Shown here piece by piece: positions 18,271-26,774 of a stretch of 64,000 nucleotides of DNA. Position numbers and translations under genes: made by a program. The stretch is taken from assembly GCA_025458905.1 (NCBI GenBank), contig JALORN010000021.1:1-64000 (forward strand). Reading direction: 5' to 3'. The notes under the pieces were generated by a model. That model searched no databases and had not been told where the DNA came from. It worked only from the letters and a program-made list of their open reading frames with translations. This DNA is from Steroidobacteraceae bacterium (GTDB taxonomy: Bacteria > Pseudomonadota > Gammaproteobacteria > Steroidobacterales > Steroidobacteraceae). Within the stretch, counting starts at the first letter, position 1; each line of letters begins with the position of its first letter.

Positions 18271-18276
18271 GGTGCT

Positions 18277-19833
18277 TCAGCCCTGCCCGGCGCCCGGCAT
18301 CGCGAGCCCGAGGTTGCCCGGGTTGATGCGGCCCTCGGGGTCGAGCACGGCCTTGAGGTCCTGCAGCAGCCCGCGGGCGCCGGGCTCGAGCACCTCGGCA
18401 TAGCGGAAGAACTTCGAGAGGTGCACGTGCAGTGCCCCGAGGCGCTCGAAGTGATCGCGCAGCTCCGCGCGCAGCTGCAGCACGAACTCGCGCGTGCCCG
18501 GCGCCGCCTTCAGCCCGCGGAAGCGCGCCGCCTCGTCGGCCGACAGGTGGCGCAGGTGCAGCTCCTCGAGCTCGTCCCACCAGTAGAACAGCGGCTCGAT
18601 CTGCCAGTGCACCGGCGTCACCTGCGAGATGTAGCCGATGCGCACCCGGTGGCGCTCGAGCTGCGCCGCTCGCGCCGCGAAGAACGACTCCGTGGCGCGC
18701 GTCACCTCGACCGCGCGGCTGACCGGGAAGATCGCGTTGGTCGCGATCCAGCGCTCGCCGTCGCGGCCGAGGAAGCGGCGCACGCTGTAGATCGGCGTGG
18801 CGCCGGCGAGCGCGGTCACGTTCGGGATCTGCCGGCCGCGCTTCAGGCACAGCTTCGCGCCCGCGGCGATCGCCGCATCCGCCGCCTCCTGCGTGAACTG
18901 CTCGGCGACGAGGTTGATCGACCAGCACGCCTCGGCACCGCCGCCGAGGCCGGCCTTCAGCAGCGACAGCCCCTCCTTGACGCCCTGGCGCACGCTGCCC
19001 GCCGAGCCGAGGATCTTCGCCGCCGCGGAAGCCGCCTCGCCGGCGCGCACCCTGGCGAGGTTCGCGGTGTCGTACGGATCGAAGCAGAAGCGCCGCGTGA
19101 ACACGTCGTGGGGAGCGAGTTCCACGAACGTGGCCGCGACGTCCTCGAAGCGCTCGTAGCCGAAGGACGCCGTCGCGCGCGCGCCCGGGCGCGCGACCAG
19201 GTGCAGCGACACCGCGGTCTTGATGCCGAAGGCGCCGGTGTCGCCGACGAAGAGCCCGGTCAGGTCCGGGCCGTACTCGCGGTAGTAGGCCCGCGCGTCG
19301 CCGGCGCGGCCCCAGGAGCCGGTGTGCAGCACCTCGCCGCTGCCGCGCACCACCTCGACGCCGAGCACGCCCTTCAGGCCGCCCGGGTAGCCGTGTGCCA
19401 GCGCGCCGCCGACCGTGGAGTAGTTGCCCGACAGCGGCGCATGCGTCTCCAGCACCCACTCCTTCGGCAACGCCGCGTACAGCGCCTCCCAGGTGCAGCC
19501 CGCCTCGACCACGACGTAGCGGTCGCCCGCGTCGACCTTGCGGACGCGGTTCAGCCGCCGCAGGTCGAGGATCACGCTGCGCGCGGTGGCGGGCACGTAG
19601 GAGCGCCCGGTCGACATGCCGCCGCCGCGCGTCACCAGGTGGACGTCGAGCCGCGACGCCGCGCGCACCAGCGCCTGCACCCCCTCGACCGTGCCGGGTG
19701 CGACGACCGCCAGCGCGACCGGCGCATCGGGCCACGGGAACAGGTCGCGGCTGAAATAGCGCCGCTCGTCGGGATCCGCGACCACGTGGTCCGCCCCCAC
19801 GATCGCGGCGAGTCCGGAGATCAGGTCCGTCAT
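18277..19833 (-). CDS. FAD-binding oxidase (GlcD/VAO-type)
   Basis: A 518-residue flavoprotein of the PCMH/VAO family. The FAD-binding stretch is clear: 'VTRGGGMSTGRSYVPA' near residue 68, 'VVEAGCTWEALY' near 105 and 'PLSGNYSTVGGALAHG' near 131, followed by the substrate-binding cap and 'GRINPGNLGLAMPG' at the C-terminus, the typical end of glycolate/lactate-oxidase-like enzymes. It probably oxidises a 2-hydroxy acid or phenolic alcohol; the substrate is unknown. The ATG at 19833 is preceded by GAGGAG. It is the promoter-proximal gene of a two-gene unit with the alpha/beta-hydrolase protein. Confidence 0.88.
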   Translation of the reverse strand: MTDLISGLAAIVGADHVVADPDERRYFSRDLFPWPDAPVALAVVAPGTVEGVQALVRAASRLDVHLVTRGGGMSTGRSYVPATARSVILDLRRLNRVRKVDAGDRYVVVEAGCTWEALYAALPKEWVLETHAPLSGNYSTVGGALAHGYPGGLKGVLGVEVVRGSGEVLHTGSWGRAGDARAYYREYGPDLTGLFVGDTGAFGIKTAVSLHLVARPGARATASFGYERFEDVAATFVELAPHDVFTRRFCFDPYDTANLARVRAGEAASAAAKILGSAGSVRQGVKEGLSLLKAGLGGGAEACWSINLVAEQFTQEAADAAIAAGAKLCLKRGRQIPNVTALAGATPIYSVRRFLGRDGERWIATNAIFPVSRAVEVTRATESFFAARAAQLERHRVRIGYISQVTPVHWQIEPLFYWWDELEELHLRHLSADEAARFRGLKAAPGTREFVLQLRAELRDHFERLGALHVHLSKFFRYAEVLEPGARGLLQDLKAVLDPEGRINPGNLGLAMPGAGQG

Positions 19834-19838
19834 GTCGG

Positions 19839-19930
19839 CTCCTCGCTGTGCCGCGAGCGTAGCCGGTGGCCGGCACCGCGGGACAGTGCACCTGGAGGCC
19901 GCGCCTGTAGCCGGTCGCCTCCTCGCTGTG
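19839..19930. repeat. Paired direct repeats in a divergent promoter region
   Basis: CTCCTCGCTGTG occurs at 19839-19850 and again at 19919-19930, and GTAGCCGGT occurs at 19859-19867 and 19907-19915, so the two short words form a nested pair about 80 bases apart. The region lies between the divergent FAD oxidase and aldose epimerase genes and may be a regulator-binding region or a decayed small duplication. The first copy overlaps the oxidase ribosome-binding region. Confidence 0.5.
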
Positions 19931-20013
19931 TGGCCGAGGCCGCTTCCTGCCGCGATCCGCTGCGACACCTGCCGCCACGCGTGCTGCAATCGGCGCTCGC
20001 CTGGAGAGCACAC

Positions 20014-21033
20014 TTGCGCGCGAGCGACGGCCACGCCCGGCCCTTCCAGCCCATCGAGCTCGGTCATCCGGACGGCTTGCGCATCGCGGTGATCCCGTAC
20101 GGCGCGCGTCTCGTCGCGCTGTGGGTCCCGACCACGCGCGGGCCGGTCAACGTGGTGCTCGGCTATGCCGACCCGCGGCGCTACGCCCACGACCCGGCCT
20201 ATCACGGCGCGCCGATCGGGCGGGTCAGCGGCCGCATCGCGCGCGCCGGCTTCGAGCTCGAGGGCCACACCTACCGGCTCGAGGCGAACGAGCCGCCGCA
20301 TCACCTGCACGGCGGGCCACTCGGGTTCCACGCGCGCACCTGGCGCATCGAGCAGGTCGAACGCGGCCCGACGCCGCGGCTGGTGCTGCGACTCGATCTC
20401 GCCGACGGTACCGACGGCTATCCCGGCCGGCTGGAGGCGACGATCGTCTACACGCTCGAGACGGATGCGCTGCGCGTGGAACTCAGCGCCCGCATCGATC
20501 GCACCGGGCCGGTGGCGCTGACGATGCATCCTTACTTCAATCTCGGCGGGTCGCATGCCGCCACGGTCCTCGACCACCTCCTGAGCATCGCCGCGGACGA
20601 AGTGCTCGAGCTCGATGCGGCCTTGATCCCCACGGGAGCGCGGCTCGCGGTCGCCGCCACGCCGTTCGACTTCCGCGAGGAGGCCCGCATCGGCGAGCGG
20701 CTCGCGCGGGCGCACCCCCAGCTGCAGCTCGGTCGGGGCATGGACCACACGTACCTGCTGCAACCCGTGCGCGAACGCGATGCGCGACTGCGCCACGAGG
20801 GCACGCGGCTCGCGATGACGGTGAGCTCGAGCGAGCCGGCGCTGCAGGTCTACGCCGGCCATTACCTCGCGCCACCACCGGAGGCCGCGCCCTGGCGCGC
20901 CCACTGCGGCATCTGCCTCGAGCCACAGGGCTATCCGAACGCGGTCAACGAGCCACGCTTCCCGTCGTCGCTGCACCGCGCCGGCGAGACGGTCCGCAAC
21001 ACGATCCGCTACGCCTTCACCGAGAGGGCCTGA
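20014..21033 (+). CDS. Aldose 1-epimerase (galactose mutarotase family)
   Basis: A 339-residue protein of the aldose-1-epimerase beta-sandwich family, which interconverts alpha and beta anomers of sugars. The catalytic features are visible: 'HHLHGGPLGFHAR' with the first His, 'MHPYFNLGG' with the acid His, and 'CLEPQGYPNAVNEP' with the base Glu. I favour the TTG start at 20014 because GGAGAG (20003-20008) lies 5 bases upstream; a GTG at 19981 is in frame but has no ribosome site. The very long open frame upstream (from about 17380) is an antisense shadow over the hydrolase and FAD oxidase genes. Confidence 0.87.
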   Translation: MRASDGHARPFQPIELGHPDGLRIAVIPYGARLVALWVPTTRGPVNVVLGYADPRRYAHDPAYHGAPIGRVSGRIARAGFELEGHTYRLEANEPPHHLHGGPLGFHARTWRIEQVERGPTPRLVLRLDLADGTDGYPGRLEATIVYTLETDALRVELSARIDRTGPVALTMHPYFNLGGSHAATVLDHLLSIAADEVLELDAALIPTGARLAVAATPFDFREEARIGERLARAHPQLQLGRGMDHTYLLQPVRERDARLRHEGTRLAMTVSSSEPALQVYAGHYLAPPPEAAPWRAHCGICLEPQGYPNAVNEPRFPSSLHRAGETVRNTIRYAFTERA

Positions 21034-21215
21034 GCGCGGACCCGTGCGCCGGCGCTACGGGACCCGGGATCGGGGGATCGTCCGACCCCGGCAGCACGCC
21101 ACGTTGCGCGATAGGTACTTGTCGCAGCGTTCTCCGCCGCAAACTGCCGACCACGGCACGGGCCTGTGGCATCCGCGTGCGCAACCCTGTGCGAGCCACG
21201 ACCCGAGGGGAGCAC

Positions 21216-21842
21216 ATGGATCCGGATACCCGCGTTCGCCGCCTGATGACCGAGCCCGTGCTGTCGGTCGAACTGGACGCCCGCCCCAGCGAGATGCTCC
21301 GCCTGCTGGCGGGATACCCGGTCCATCACCTGCCCGTGGTCGACGGCGGCCGGCTCGTCGGCATGGTGAGCGATGCGGACCTGCGGAAGCTCGACGGCCT
21401 GCTGCCGCACCACGGCGACGCCGGCGACGCCTATCTCGACTCGCGCATCACGATCGGGCGCCTGATGACCCATCCGGTGCTCGCCGCCGGACCCGACGAA
21501 CCGGTCGGCGCCGTCGCCGCACGCATGGTGCGCGCCGGCGTGCATGCCGTGCCGGTGGTGGACGCCGGCGGCCGCCTGGTCGGCATCCTCACGACCACCG
21601 ACATCATCGACGCGGCACTGCGCGACGATGCGGGCGCGCGCACCGCACCCGCCGCCGATCCCGCGGCGAGTCCCTCGTCGGAAGGCCTGCGCGCCCTGCG
21701 GTCGGTGCTGCAGGCCGCCGACCGCTACCTGCGCGGCGGGCAGGACGAAGCGCTGCATGCCCAGCTGCTGCTCGCCGTGGAAGCTGCCCGGGTCGTGCTG
21801 GATTCGCCCGCCGCCCCGCGCGGCGCCCTGCACAGCTATTGA
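21216..21842 (+). CDS. Tandem CBS-domain protein
   Basis: A 208-residue cytoplasmic protein with two CBS motifs: 'VRRLMTEPVLSV' to 'LVGMVSDADLRKL' (residues about 7-55) and 'IGRLMTHPVLAA' to 'LVGILTTTDIIDA' (about 78-130). A helical tail of about 75 residues follows ('LRSVLQAADRYLRGGQDEA'). CBS pairs bind adenine nucleotides and regulate partners in response to energy or redox state; no effector domain is attached. A GAGGGGAG ribosome site precedes the ATG. It lies between aldose epimerase and the sulfite dehydrogenase genes but with 80-180-base gaps. Confidence 0.88.
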   Translation: MDPDTRVRRLMTEPVLSVELDARPSEMLRLLAGYPVHHLPVVDGGRLVGMVSDADLRKLDGLLPHHGDAGDAYLDSRITIGRLMTHPVLAAGPDEPVGAVAARMVRAGVHAVPVVDAGGRLVGILTTTDIIDAALRDDAGARTAPAADPAASPSSEGLRALRSVLQAADRYLRGGQDEALHAQLLLAVEAARVVLDSPAAPRGALHSY

Positions 21843-21926
21843 GCCGACGCGGCGTCCCGGCGCCGGGATGTCGGGCGACCCCGGGACCTGCGATGATGGC
21901 GGCCACCCGGGCAGCCAGGTCGAAGC

Positions 21927-23219
21927 ATGCGACGCGATCGTCCCCCGCGGAGTCCACGGCATCCGGTCTCCCCGACCGGTCTGCCGTCATCCGGACACGA
22001 CGCCGATCCGGGGCGTCGCCTGCTGCTGAGGACCGGCATCGGCGCCTTCGCCGCGGCGGCACTCGGCGTCGCGCATCGCGCACCCCGCGCCGCGGAGGCG
22101 TCGGTCGACCTGCCCATGGTCAACGGCCGCCGGCGGCTCGTCGCCTACCCCGGCAAGCGCCCCCTGATCGTGCTGACCTCCCGCCCGCCTCAGCTCGAGA
22201 CACCGTTCGAGGTGTTCGACGAAGGCCTGCTGACGCCGAACGACGCCTTCTTCGTCCGCTACCACCACGCCGGCCTGCCGACCTCGATCGACGGCGACGC
22301 GCACGTGATCCGCATCGGTGGCAATGCGGTCGCGGCGCCGTACGAGCTGACGGTGGCGGAGCTGCGCACCGCGTTCCAGCCGGTCGAGGTGGTCGCGGTC
22401 AACCAGTGCTCGGGCAACGGGCGCGGGCTGTTCGAACCGCGCGTCACCGGCGGCCAGCTCGGCAACGGCGCGATGGGCAATGCCCGCTGGGTCGGCGCGC
22501 GCCTGAAGGACGTGCTCGCACGCGCTCGGCCGACCGCCGCAGCGCGCCAGGTCACCTTCGACGGCCTCGACTTCGCACTGCTCGGGAGCGGCGACTTCAC
22601 CAAGGCGCTCGACGTCGCGCACGCGATGGACGGCGAGGTGCTGGTCGCCTACCAGATGAACGGCGCCGAGCTGCCGATGCTCAACGGCTTCCCGGTGCGC
22701 CTGGTCGTGCCCGGCTACTTCGGCACCTACTGGATCAAGCACCTCTCCGACATCCAGGTGATCGACCACGTCTACGACGGCTTCTGGATGAAGACCGCGT
22801 ACCGCATCCCCGACGACGACTGTGCCTGCGTCGAGCCGGGGACCGCGCCGCGCGCGACCCGGCCGATCGGCCGCTTCAACGTCCGCTCCTTCATCACCTC
22901 GCTGCGCGACGGCGCGCGCCTGCCGGCGGGCCAGCCGGTCGAGGTGCGGGGCATCGCCTTCGACGGCGGCCAGGGCGTGCGCGAGGTCGCCTACTCCCTC
23001 GATGGCGGCCAGAGCTGGCGCGGGGCGACGCTCGGCGAGGACCTCGGCCGCTACTCGTTCCGCGGCTTCCGCTTCGGCTTCACGCCGCAGCCCGGCACTC
23101 ACGACCTGCGCGTGCGCGCCTGGAACCGTTCCGGCCAGAGCCAGCCGGCGACGCCGACCTGGCAGCCGGCGGGCTACATGCGCAACGTCGTCGAGTCGGT
23201 GAAGGTGGTCGCCTCGTGA
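21927..23219 (+). CDS. sorA: SorA-like sulfite dehydrogenase, molybdopterin subunit
   Basis: A 430-residue member of the sulfite-oxidase family, a periplasmic molybdenum enzyme that oxidises sulfite to sulfate. 'VAVNQCSGNGRG' carries the molybdenum-ligand C161, and a C-terminal dimerisation domain with 'AYSLDGGQSWRGATLG' follows. The N-terminus has an Arg-Arg followed by a hydrophobic stretch ('GRRLLLRTGIGAFAAAALG', residues about 29-47), consistent with Tat export of a cofactor-loaded protein, though the consensus is not perfect. The next gene encodes a small cytochrome c overlapping by GTGA, exactly the SorA-SorB arrangement. Sulfite is the inferred, not proven, substrate. Confidence 0.87.
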   Translation: MRRDRPPRSPRHPVSPTGLPSSGHDADPGRRLLLRTGIGAFAAAALGVAHRAPRAAEASVDLPMVNGRRRLVAYPGKRPLIVLTSRPPQLETPFEVFDEGLLTPNDAFFVRYHHAGLPTSIDGDAHVIRIGGNAVAAPYELTVAELRTAFQPVEVVAVNQCSGNGRGLFEPRVTGGQLGNGAMGNARWVGARLKDVLARARPTAAARQVTFDGLDFALLGSGDFTKALDVAHAMDGEVLVAYQMNGAELPMLNGFPVRLVVPGYFGTYWIKHLSDIQVIDHVYDGFWMKTAYRIPDDDCACVEPGTAPRATRPIGRFNVRSFITSLRDGARLPAGQPVEVRGIAFDGGQGVREVAYSLDGGQSWRGATLGEDLGRYSFRGFRFGFTPQPGTHDLRVRAWNRSGQSQPATPTWQPAGYMRNVVESVKVVAS

Positions 23220-23569
23220 CGGCGCGCCGGCGCAAGCGCATGCCGCGCCTCGCGACCGCCCTCCTGCTCGCGACCACGTCGCTGGCGTCGCAGGCCACGA
23301 CCGCCGCGGAACGGACCCTGCAACTGCCCGAGGACGGCGTCGCGTTGAAGGCGAGCCCGCTGCCGGGCTACCTCAAGGCCCAGGCCTACTGCGTGATGTG
23401 CCACTCGGCCGAGTACATGCTCTACCAGCCCCCCTCGGCAGCGCGCCCCTACTGGGAAGCGATGGTCCGCCGCATGAAGCAGGTGTTCGCGGCACCGTTC
23501 GACGAGTCGGAGATCCCGGACCTCGTCGATTACCTCGTGAAGACCTACGGCAACGAGCAGTCACGGTGA
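23216..23569 (+). CDS. sorB: SorB-like monohaem cytochrome c
   Basis: A 117-residue protein with an N-terminal signal peptide (hydrophobic 'LATALLLATTSLASQATTAA') and one CxxCH haem site (C59-V-M-C62-H63) in 'AQAYCVMCHSAEY'. A Met-rich C-terminal part ('EAMVRRMKQVF') could supply the axial ligand. It is the electron acceptor of the preceding molybdoenzyme in SorAB systems. The start GTG at 23216 overlaps the upstream stop; an ATG at 23240 would shorten the N-region. The pairing strongly supports the sulfite dehydrogenase reading of both genes. Confidence 0.87.
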   Translation: MTARRRKRMPRLATALLLATTSLASQATTAAERTLQLPEDGVALKASPLPGYLKAQAYCVMCHSAEYMLYQPPSAARPYWEAMVRRMKQVFAAPFDESEIPDLVDYLVKTYGNEQSR

Positions 23570-23719
23570 AGTGAGGCGCGGCGTCGGCGCAGGCGCATCA
23601 GCGGCTCCGCCGCCCACCTACAGCCAAGCCTCGCGCCGCGTGGCACTCAGGGTGATCGGGAACACCCGAGGAGGACCACCCGCGCGATCGCCGGACCGAT
23701 CCGGCGGCGGGGCCGCGCG

Positions 23720-24904
23720 ATGCCGATGCACGATCCGACGCCCGACGCGATCCGGATGGCCGAGCGGGTCGCTGGGTTCGACTGGGCCGGCACGCCCCTC
23801 GGGCCGGCGGTGCACTGGCCACAGAGCCTGAGGACCGCGGTGGACCTCGTGCTCGGCTCGGCGCAACCGATGCAGCTCGCCTGGGGCGCGGACCGCATCG
23901 TGATCTACAACGACGCCTGGGTGCCGCTGCTCGCGGAGCGCCACCCCGGTGTGCTCGGCCGGCCGCTCCGCGAGGCCTGCGCGGACGCCTGGCCCGCGCT
24001 CGAGACGCCGATGCGGCGGGCCGCGGCCGGCGAGACGGTACGGATCGACCGCCTGCGCCTCGAACCGGAGCCCGTGGCGCAGGCCGACGAGCGGTGGTGG
24101 AACCTCTCCTGCTCGCCGGTGCGGGACGAGTCGGGCGCCATCGCCGGAGTGCTGAGCGTCGCCACGGACGCCACCGCGCAGGTGCACGCCGCGCGCACCG
24201 CGATCGCGCTGCACGAACTCCAGGAGGGGCGGCGTGCGCTCGTCGCAGAGCTGCAGCATCGCACCCAGAACCTGATGGGCGTGGTGCTCGCGCTGGCGGA
24301 GCGCACCGGCGAGGTCAGCACGGACATCGCGGGCTTTCGCCGGGGCTTCGGCGATCGGCTGCAGGCGCTCGCTCGGGTGCAGGGCTTGCTCTCCCGGCTG
24401 GATGACACCGACCGCATCACCTTCGACGAGCTGATCCGCAGCGAGCTGGCGGCGCTCGACGGCGCCGGCGGGCGCGTCACGCTCGACGGCCCGAGCGGCG
24501 TCAAGCTGCGTTCGAGCATGGTGCAGACGCTCGCGATGGCGTTGCACGAGCTGGCGAAGCATGCCGTCGAGCACGGGGCATTGAGCCAGCCCGGCGCGCA
24601 GCTGCGGATCTCCTGGCAGCTGCTGCCGCCGGACCGGCACGGCCGGCCGCGGCTGGAGATCGACTGGCGGGAGAGCGACGTCGCCCCGGCGCCTGCCGGT
24701 GCCGGGCGAGCCGCCGCCGGCCAGAGCCGCGAACTGATCGAGGAAGCACTGCCCTACCAGCTCGATGCCGAGACTGCCTTCGAGCTCGGGCCGGACGGCC
24801 TGCGTTGCCGCATCACGCTCCCGGTGTCGGTGGGCAACGCGACCGGGTGGGCGGGCTGCGCGAGCTCGCCGGCCGGCACCGCGCGACCTGCCGGGACCCC
24901 GTAG
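23720..24904 (+). CDS. PAS/HWE-family sensor histidine kinase
   Basis: A 394-residue cytoplasmic sensor with one PAS/PAC domain (about 45-155; 'VIYNDAWVPLLAERHPGVL') and an HWE-type kinase core. The H-box is 'ELQHRTQNLMGVVLALAERT' with H180; the N-box is 'MALHELAKHAVEHGALS' and the 'WRE' signature is present. HWE kinases usually have 'ATNAxKYGAL' in the N-box, where Asn binds Mg-ATP; here the position is His. The later glycine box ('GFG') is also degraded to 'AAAGQSRELI'. Activity is therefore uncertain. A response regulator gene follows after 104 bases. Confidence 0.85.
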   Translation: MPMHDPTPDAIRMAERVAGFDWAGTPLGPAVHWPQSLRTAVDLVLGSAQPMQLAWGADRIVIYNDAWVPLLAERHPGVLGRPLREACADAWPALETPMRRAAAGETVRIDRLRLEPEPVAQADERWWNLSCSPVRDESGAIAGVLSVATDATAQVHAARTAIALHELQEGRRALVAELQHRTQNLMGVVLALAERTGEVSTDIAGFRRGFGDRLQALARVQGLLSRLDDTDRITFDELIRSELAALDGAGGRVTLDGPSGVKLRSSMVQTLAMALHELAKHAVEHGALSQPGAQLRISWQLLPPDRHGRPRLEIDWRESDVAPAPAGAGRAAAGQSRELIEEALPYQLDAETAFELGPDGLRCRITLPVSVGNATGWAGCASSPAGTARPAGTP

Positions 24905-25007
24905 GACCGCGCCCACGCCCTCAGCAGGTGTACGGGCATACTGTGCCCTGCCGCACGCAGCTACAGTCGATGCAGCGCAGGGTCTCCGCCCTCGCGACGG
25001 AGCATCC

Positions 25008-25478
25008 GTGAACGGCGTTGCAGCGGCTCCCTCTTCTCCGGTGCGCCAGGTCCTGGTCGTCGAGGACGAGTACTTCCTGGCCTCGATGCTCGCGCTCAGC
25101 CTGCAGCTCGACGGCTTCCGGGTCGTCGGTCCCGCAGGCTCGGTGCCGCAGGCCCTCGCCCTGCTCGAGAAGCACCGCCACGTCGACTGTGCCGTGCTCG
25201 ACCTGAACCTGCAGGGCGAAGCCGCCTACCCGGTGGCCGATACCTTGCTCGAGCGCCGGGTCCCGTTCCTGTTCCTGACCGGGTACGCCCGCCAGATCGT
25301 GCCGGACAAATACGCCGAGGTGCAGCTGCGCCAGAAGCCGGTCGAAGGGGCCCAGCTGTCGCGCCTGCTGCAGGACCTGCTCGGCGGCGCCGGCCGCGAT
25401 CGCGACTCCCGGCCGGCGGGCACGGGCCACGTGCCGGAGCGGCTGCCGGGTCGCCTGCCGAGGCCGTCGCTCACATGA
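25008..25478 (+). CDS. Single-domain response regulator
   Basis: A 156-residue CheY-like receiver with no output domain. The acidic pocket 'VVEDEYF' (E19-D20-E21), phospho-acceptor D65 in 'AVLDLNLQG', Thr in 'FLFLTGYA' and Lys in 'LRQKPVEG' are all present. Receivers of this type commonly pair with HWE kinases. The GTG at 25008 has GGAG upstream; a longer open frame from 24765 overlaps the kinase gene and is not needed. The C-terminal 30 residues are Arg/Pro-rich and may be disordered. The last 8 bases overlap the end of the convergent SDR gene. Confidence 0.85.
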   Translation: MNGVAAAPSSPVRQVLVVEDEYFLASMLALSLQLDGFRVVGPAGSVPQALALLEKHRHVDCAVLDLNLQGEAAYPVADTLLERRVPFLFLTGYARQIVPDKYAEVQLRQKPVEGAQLSRLLQDLLGGAGRDRDSRPAGTGHVPERLPGRLPRPSLT

Positions 25479-26454
25479 TCTGCGGCACCTCGACGTGCGG
25501 GTCGAGGCACTTGCGGAAGGCCTCGTCGGCGCTCGACGCCGACTTGTCCCAGTTGCGCCCGACCGCGCGCACGCCGGTCACGCCGTTGGTCGCATCGGTG
25601 CACAGCCACACCGCCGGCGGCACGATCACGTCGCCTGGCAACAGCCGGCCGTTGCGCGCGCGCTCGCCGACCGCGCCCGGCGCCACGTCCTGGCTGATGA
25701 ACGAAGTGTCCGCGGCGCCACCCGGCAGCACGATGTTCGCGTCGACACCGCTGCCCTTCAGTTCCTGCGCCCAGACGCGCGTCATCGCCTCGAGCGCCGC
25801 CTTGGCGGGGCCGTAGATCGGGTTGCCGGCGCGCACCATGTTCGAGGCGCTGGTGGAGACCGAGATGATCTTGCCGAACCCGCGCTTCACCATGTGCGGC
25901 GCGGCGGCCTTCGACATGTACCAGACACCCTTGAGGTTGGTGTCGACGATGGTGTGCAGCGCCTCGTCGGGCGTCTCGTAGAACGGCACGGGCCTGCCGC
26001 CGGCGCCGCCGCTGCGCGTGAAGTCCTGCGGGCTGCGACCCGCGTTGTTCACCAGCACGTCGATGCGGCCGAAGCCGCGCAGCGTCGCCTCGACCATCCG
26101 CGCGCAGTCCGGTTGCCGGCTGACGTCGCCGGCGACCGTCAGGCAACGACCCTTGCCGTGGCGGACCTCGATGTCGGCGGCCACCTTGTCCAGTGCAGCC
26201 TGGCCGCGCCCGGTCAGCGCCACCTTCGCGCCGCCCAGCAGCAGCTCCTCGGCGATGAACCAGCCGAACCCACGGCTGCCACCGGTGATCAGCACCACGC
26301 GATCCTTCAGCGACGGATGGCGCAGCTGCCGCAGCGTCTCGGCGGGCCAGGAACTCGGGTAGGCCCCCTGCGCCATCGACTGGCCCGTGGCGGCGAGCAC
26401 GGTCACCGCACCCGCGGCACGCAGGAACTGCGCGCGATCGAAGCTGGACGTCAT
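25471..26454 (-). CDS. Short-chain dehydrogenase/reductase with export-type N-terminus
   Basis: A 327-residue classical SDR. Residues 40-70 hold the NAD(P) motif 'LITGGSRGFGWFIAEEL', followed by 'NNAGRSP', and the catalytic Ser in 'ISVSTSAS' and Tyr-Lys in 'YGPAKAALEA'. Unusually the first 30 residues look like a signal sequence ('RAQFLRAAGAVTVLAATGQSMAQGA') of the kind seen in Tat-type proteins, although the twin Arg is not canonical. The ATG at 26454 is preceded by GGGGAGG, so this start is well supported. Substrate unknown. An in-frame open stretch continues upstream to a GTG at 26712 but lacks support. Confidence 0.87.
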   Translation of the reverse strand: MTSSFDRAQFLRAAGAVTVLAATGQSMAQGAYPSSWPAETLRQLRHPSLKDRVVLITGGSRGFGWFIAEELLLGGAKVALTGRGQAALDKVAADIEVRHGKGRCLTVAGDVSRQPDCARMVEATLRGFGRIDVLVNNAGRSPQDFTRSGGAGGRPVPFYETPDEALHTIVDTNLKGVWYMSKAAAPHMVKRGFGKIISVSTSASNMVRAGNPIYGPAKAALEAMTRVWAQELKGSGVDANIVLPGGAADTSFISQDVAPGAVGERARNGRLLPGDVIVPPAVWLCTDATNGVTGVRAVGRNWDKSASSADEAFRKCLDPHVEVPQIM

Positions 26455-26774
26455 CCACTGCCTCCCCTGTCTGGACGGATCATCGGACGTCCCGCACCGC
26501 GCGGGCGAGCGTCGGCTGGCCGTCCCGACCGGGCCGAGCCAGGCGAGCCCCGCGAGATCGCTCGAGAGCGACGGTCCCTCGGCCCTGGCATACGGACCCT
26601 CGAGGCGGTCGGCCGTGGCACAGCCGATCGCGCACTCGAGGCCGGCGTAGTCGTTGGCGGAGTGCGGCCGCACATGCAGGATGGCAGCGCGCACGTCGGC
26701 TCGCAATGACACGGTAGGCGGGCACCTACGAGAAGGCTGGCCTGCGCGCGGACGACTCCGGCCGTGACCGGCCT
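26455..26774. other. 320-base gap with no convincing gene
   Basis: Between the SDR and metallophosphoesterase genes, both on the minus strand. Open frames here show no recognisable motif or ribosome site. The minus-strand frame in line with the SDR is open to a GTG at 26712 and could be an unrecognised leader, but the SDR's own ribosome site and signal-like start argue against it. I see no clear terminator, promoter or repeat. Confidence 0.5.

Noticed and set aside
15767-20011. A 1414-codon minus-strand open frame
   Set aside because: It is Arg/Ala-rich without motifs and lies over the kinase, hydrolase and FAD oxidase genes in another frame.
17380-21033. A 1217-codon plus-strand open frame
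   Set aside because: Only the last 340 codons (aldose epimerase) show homology; the rest is antisense to the hydrolase and FAD oxidase genes, a common artefact in GC-rich DNA.
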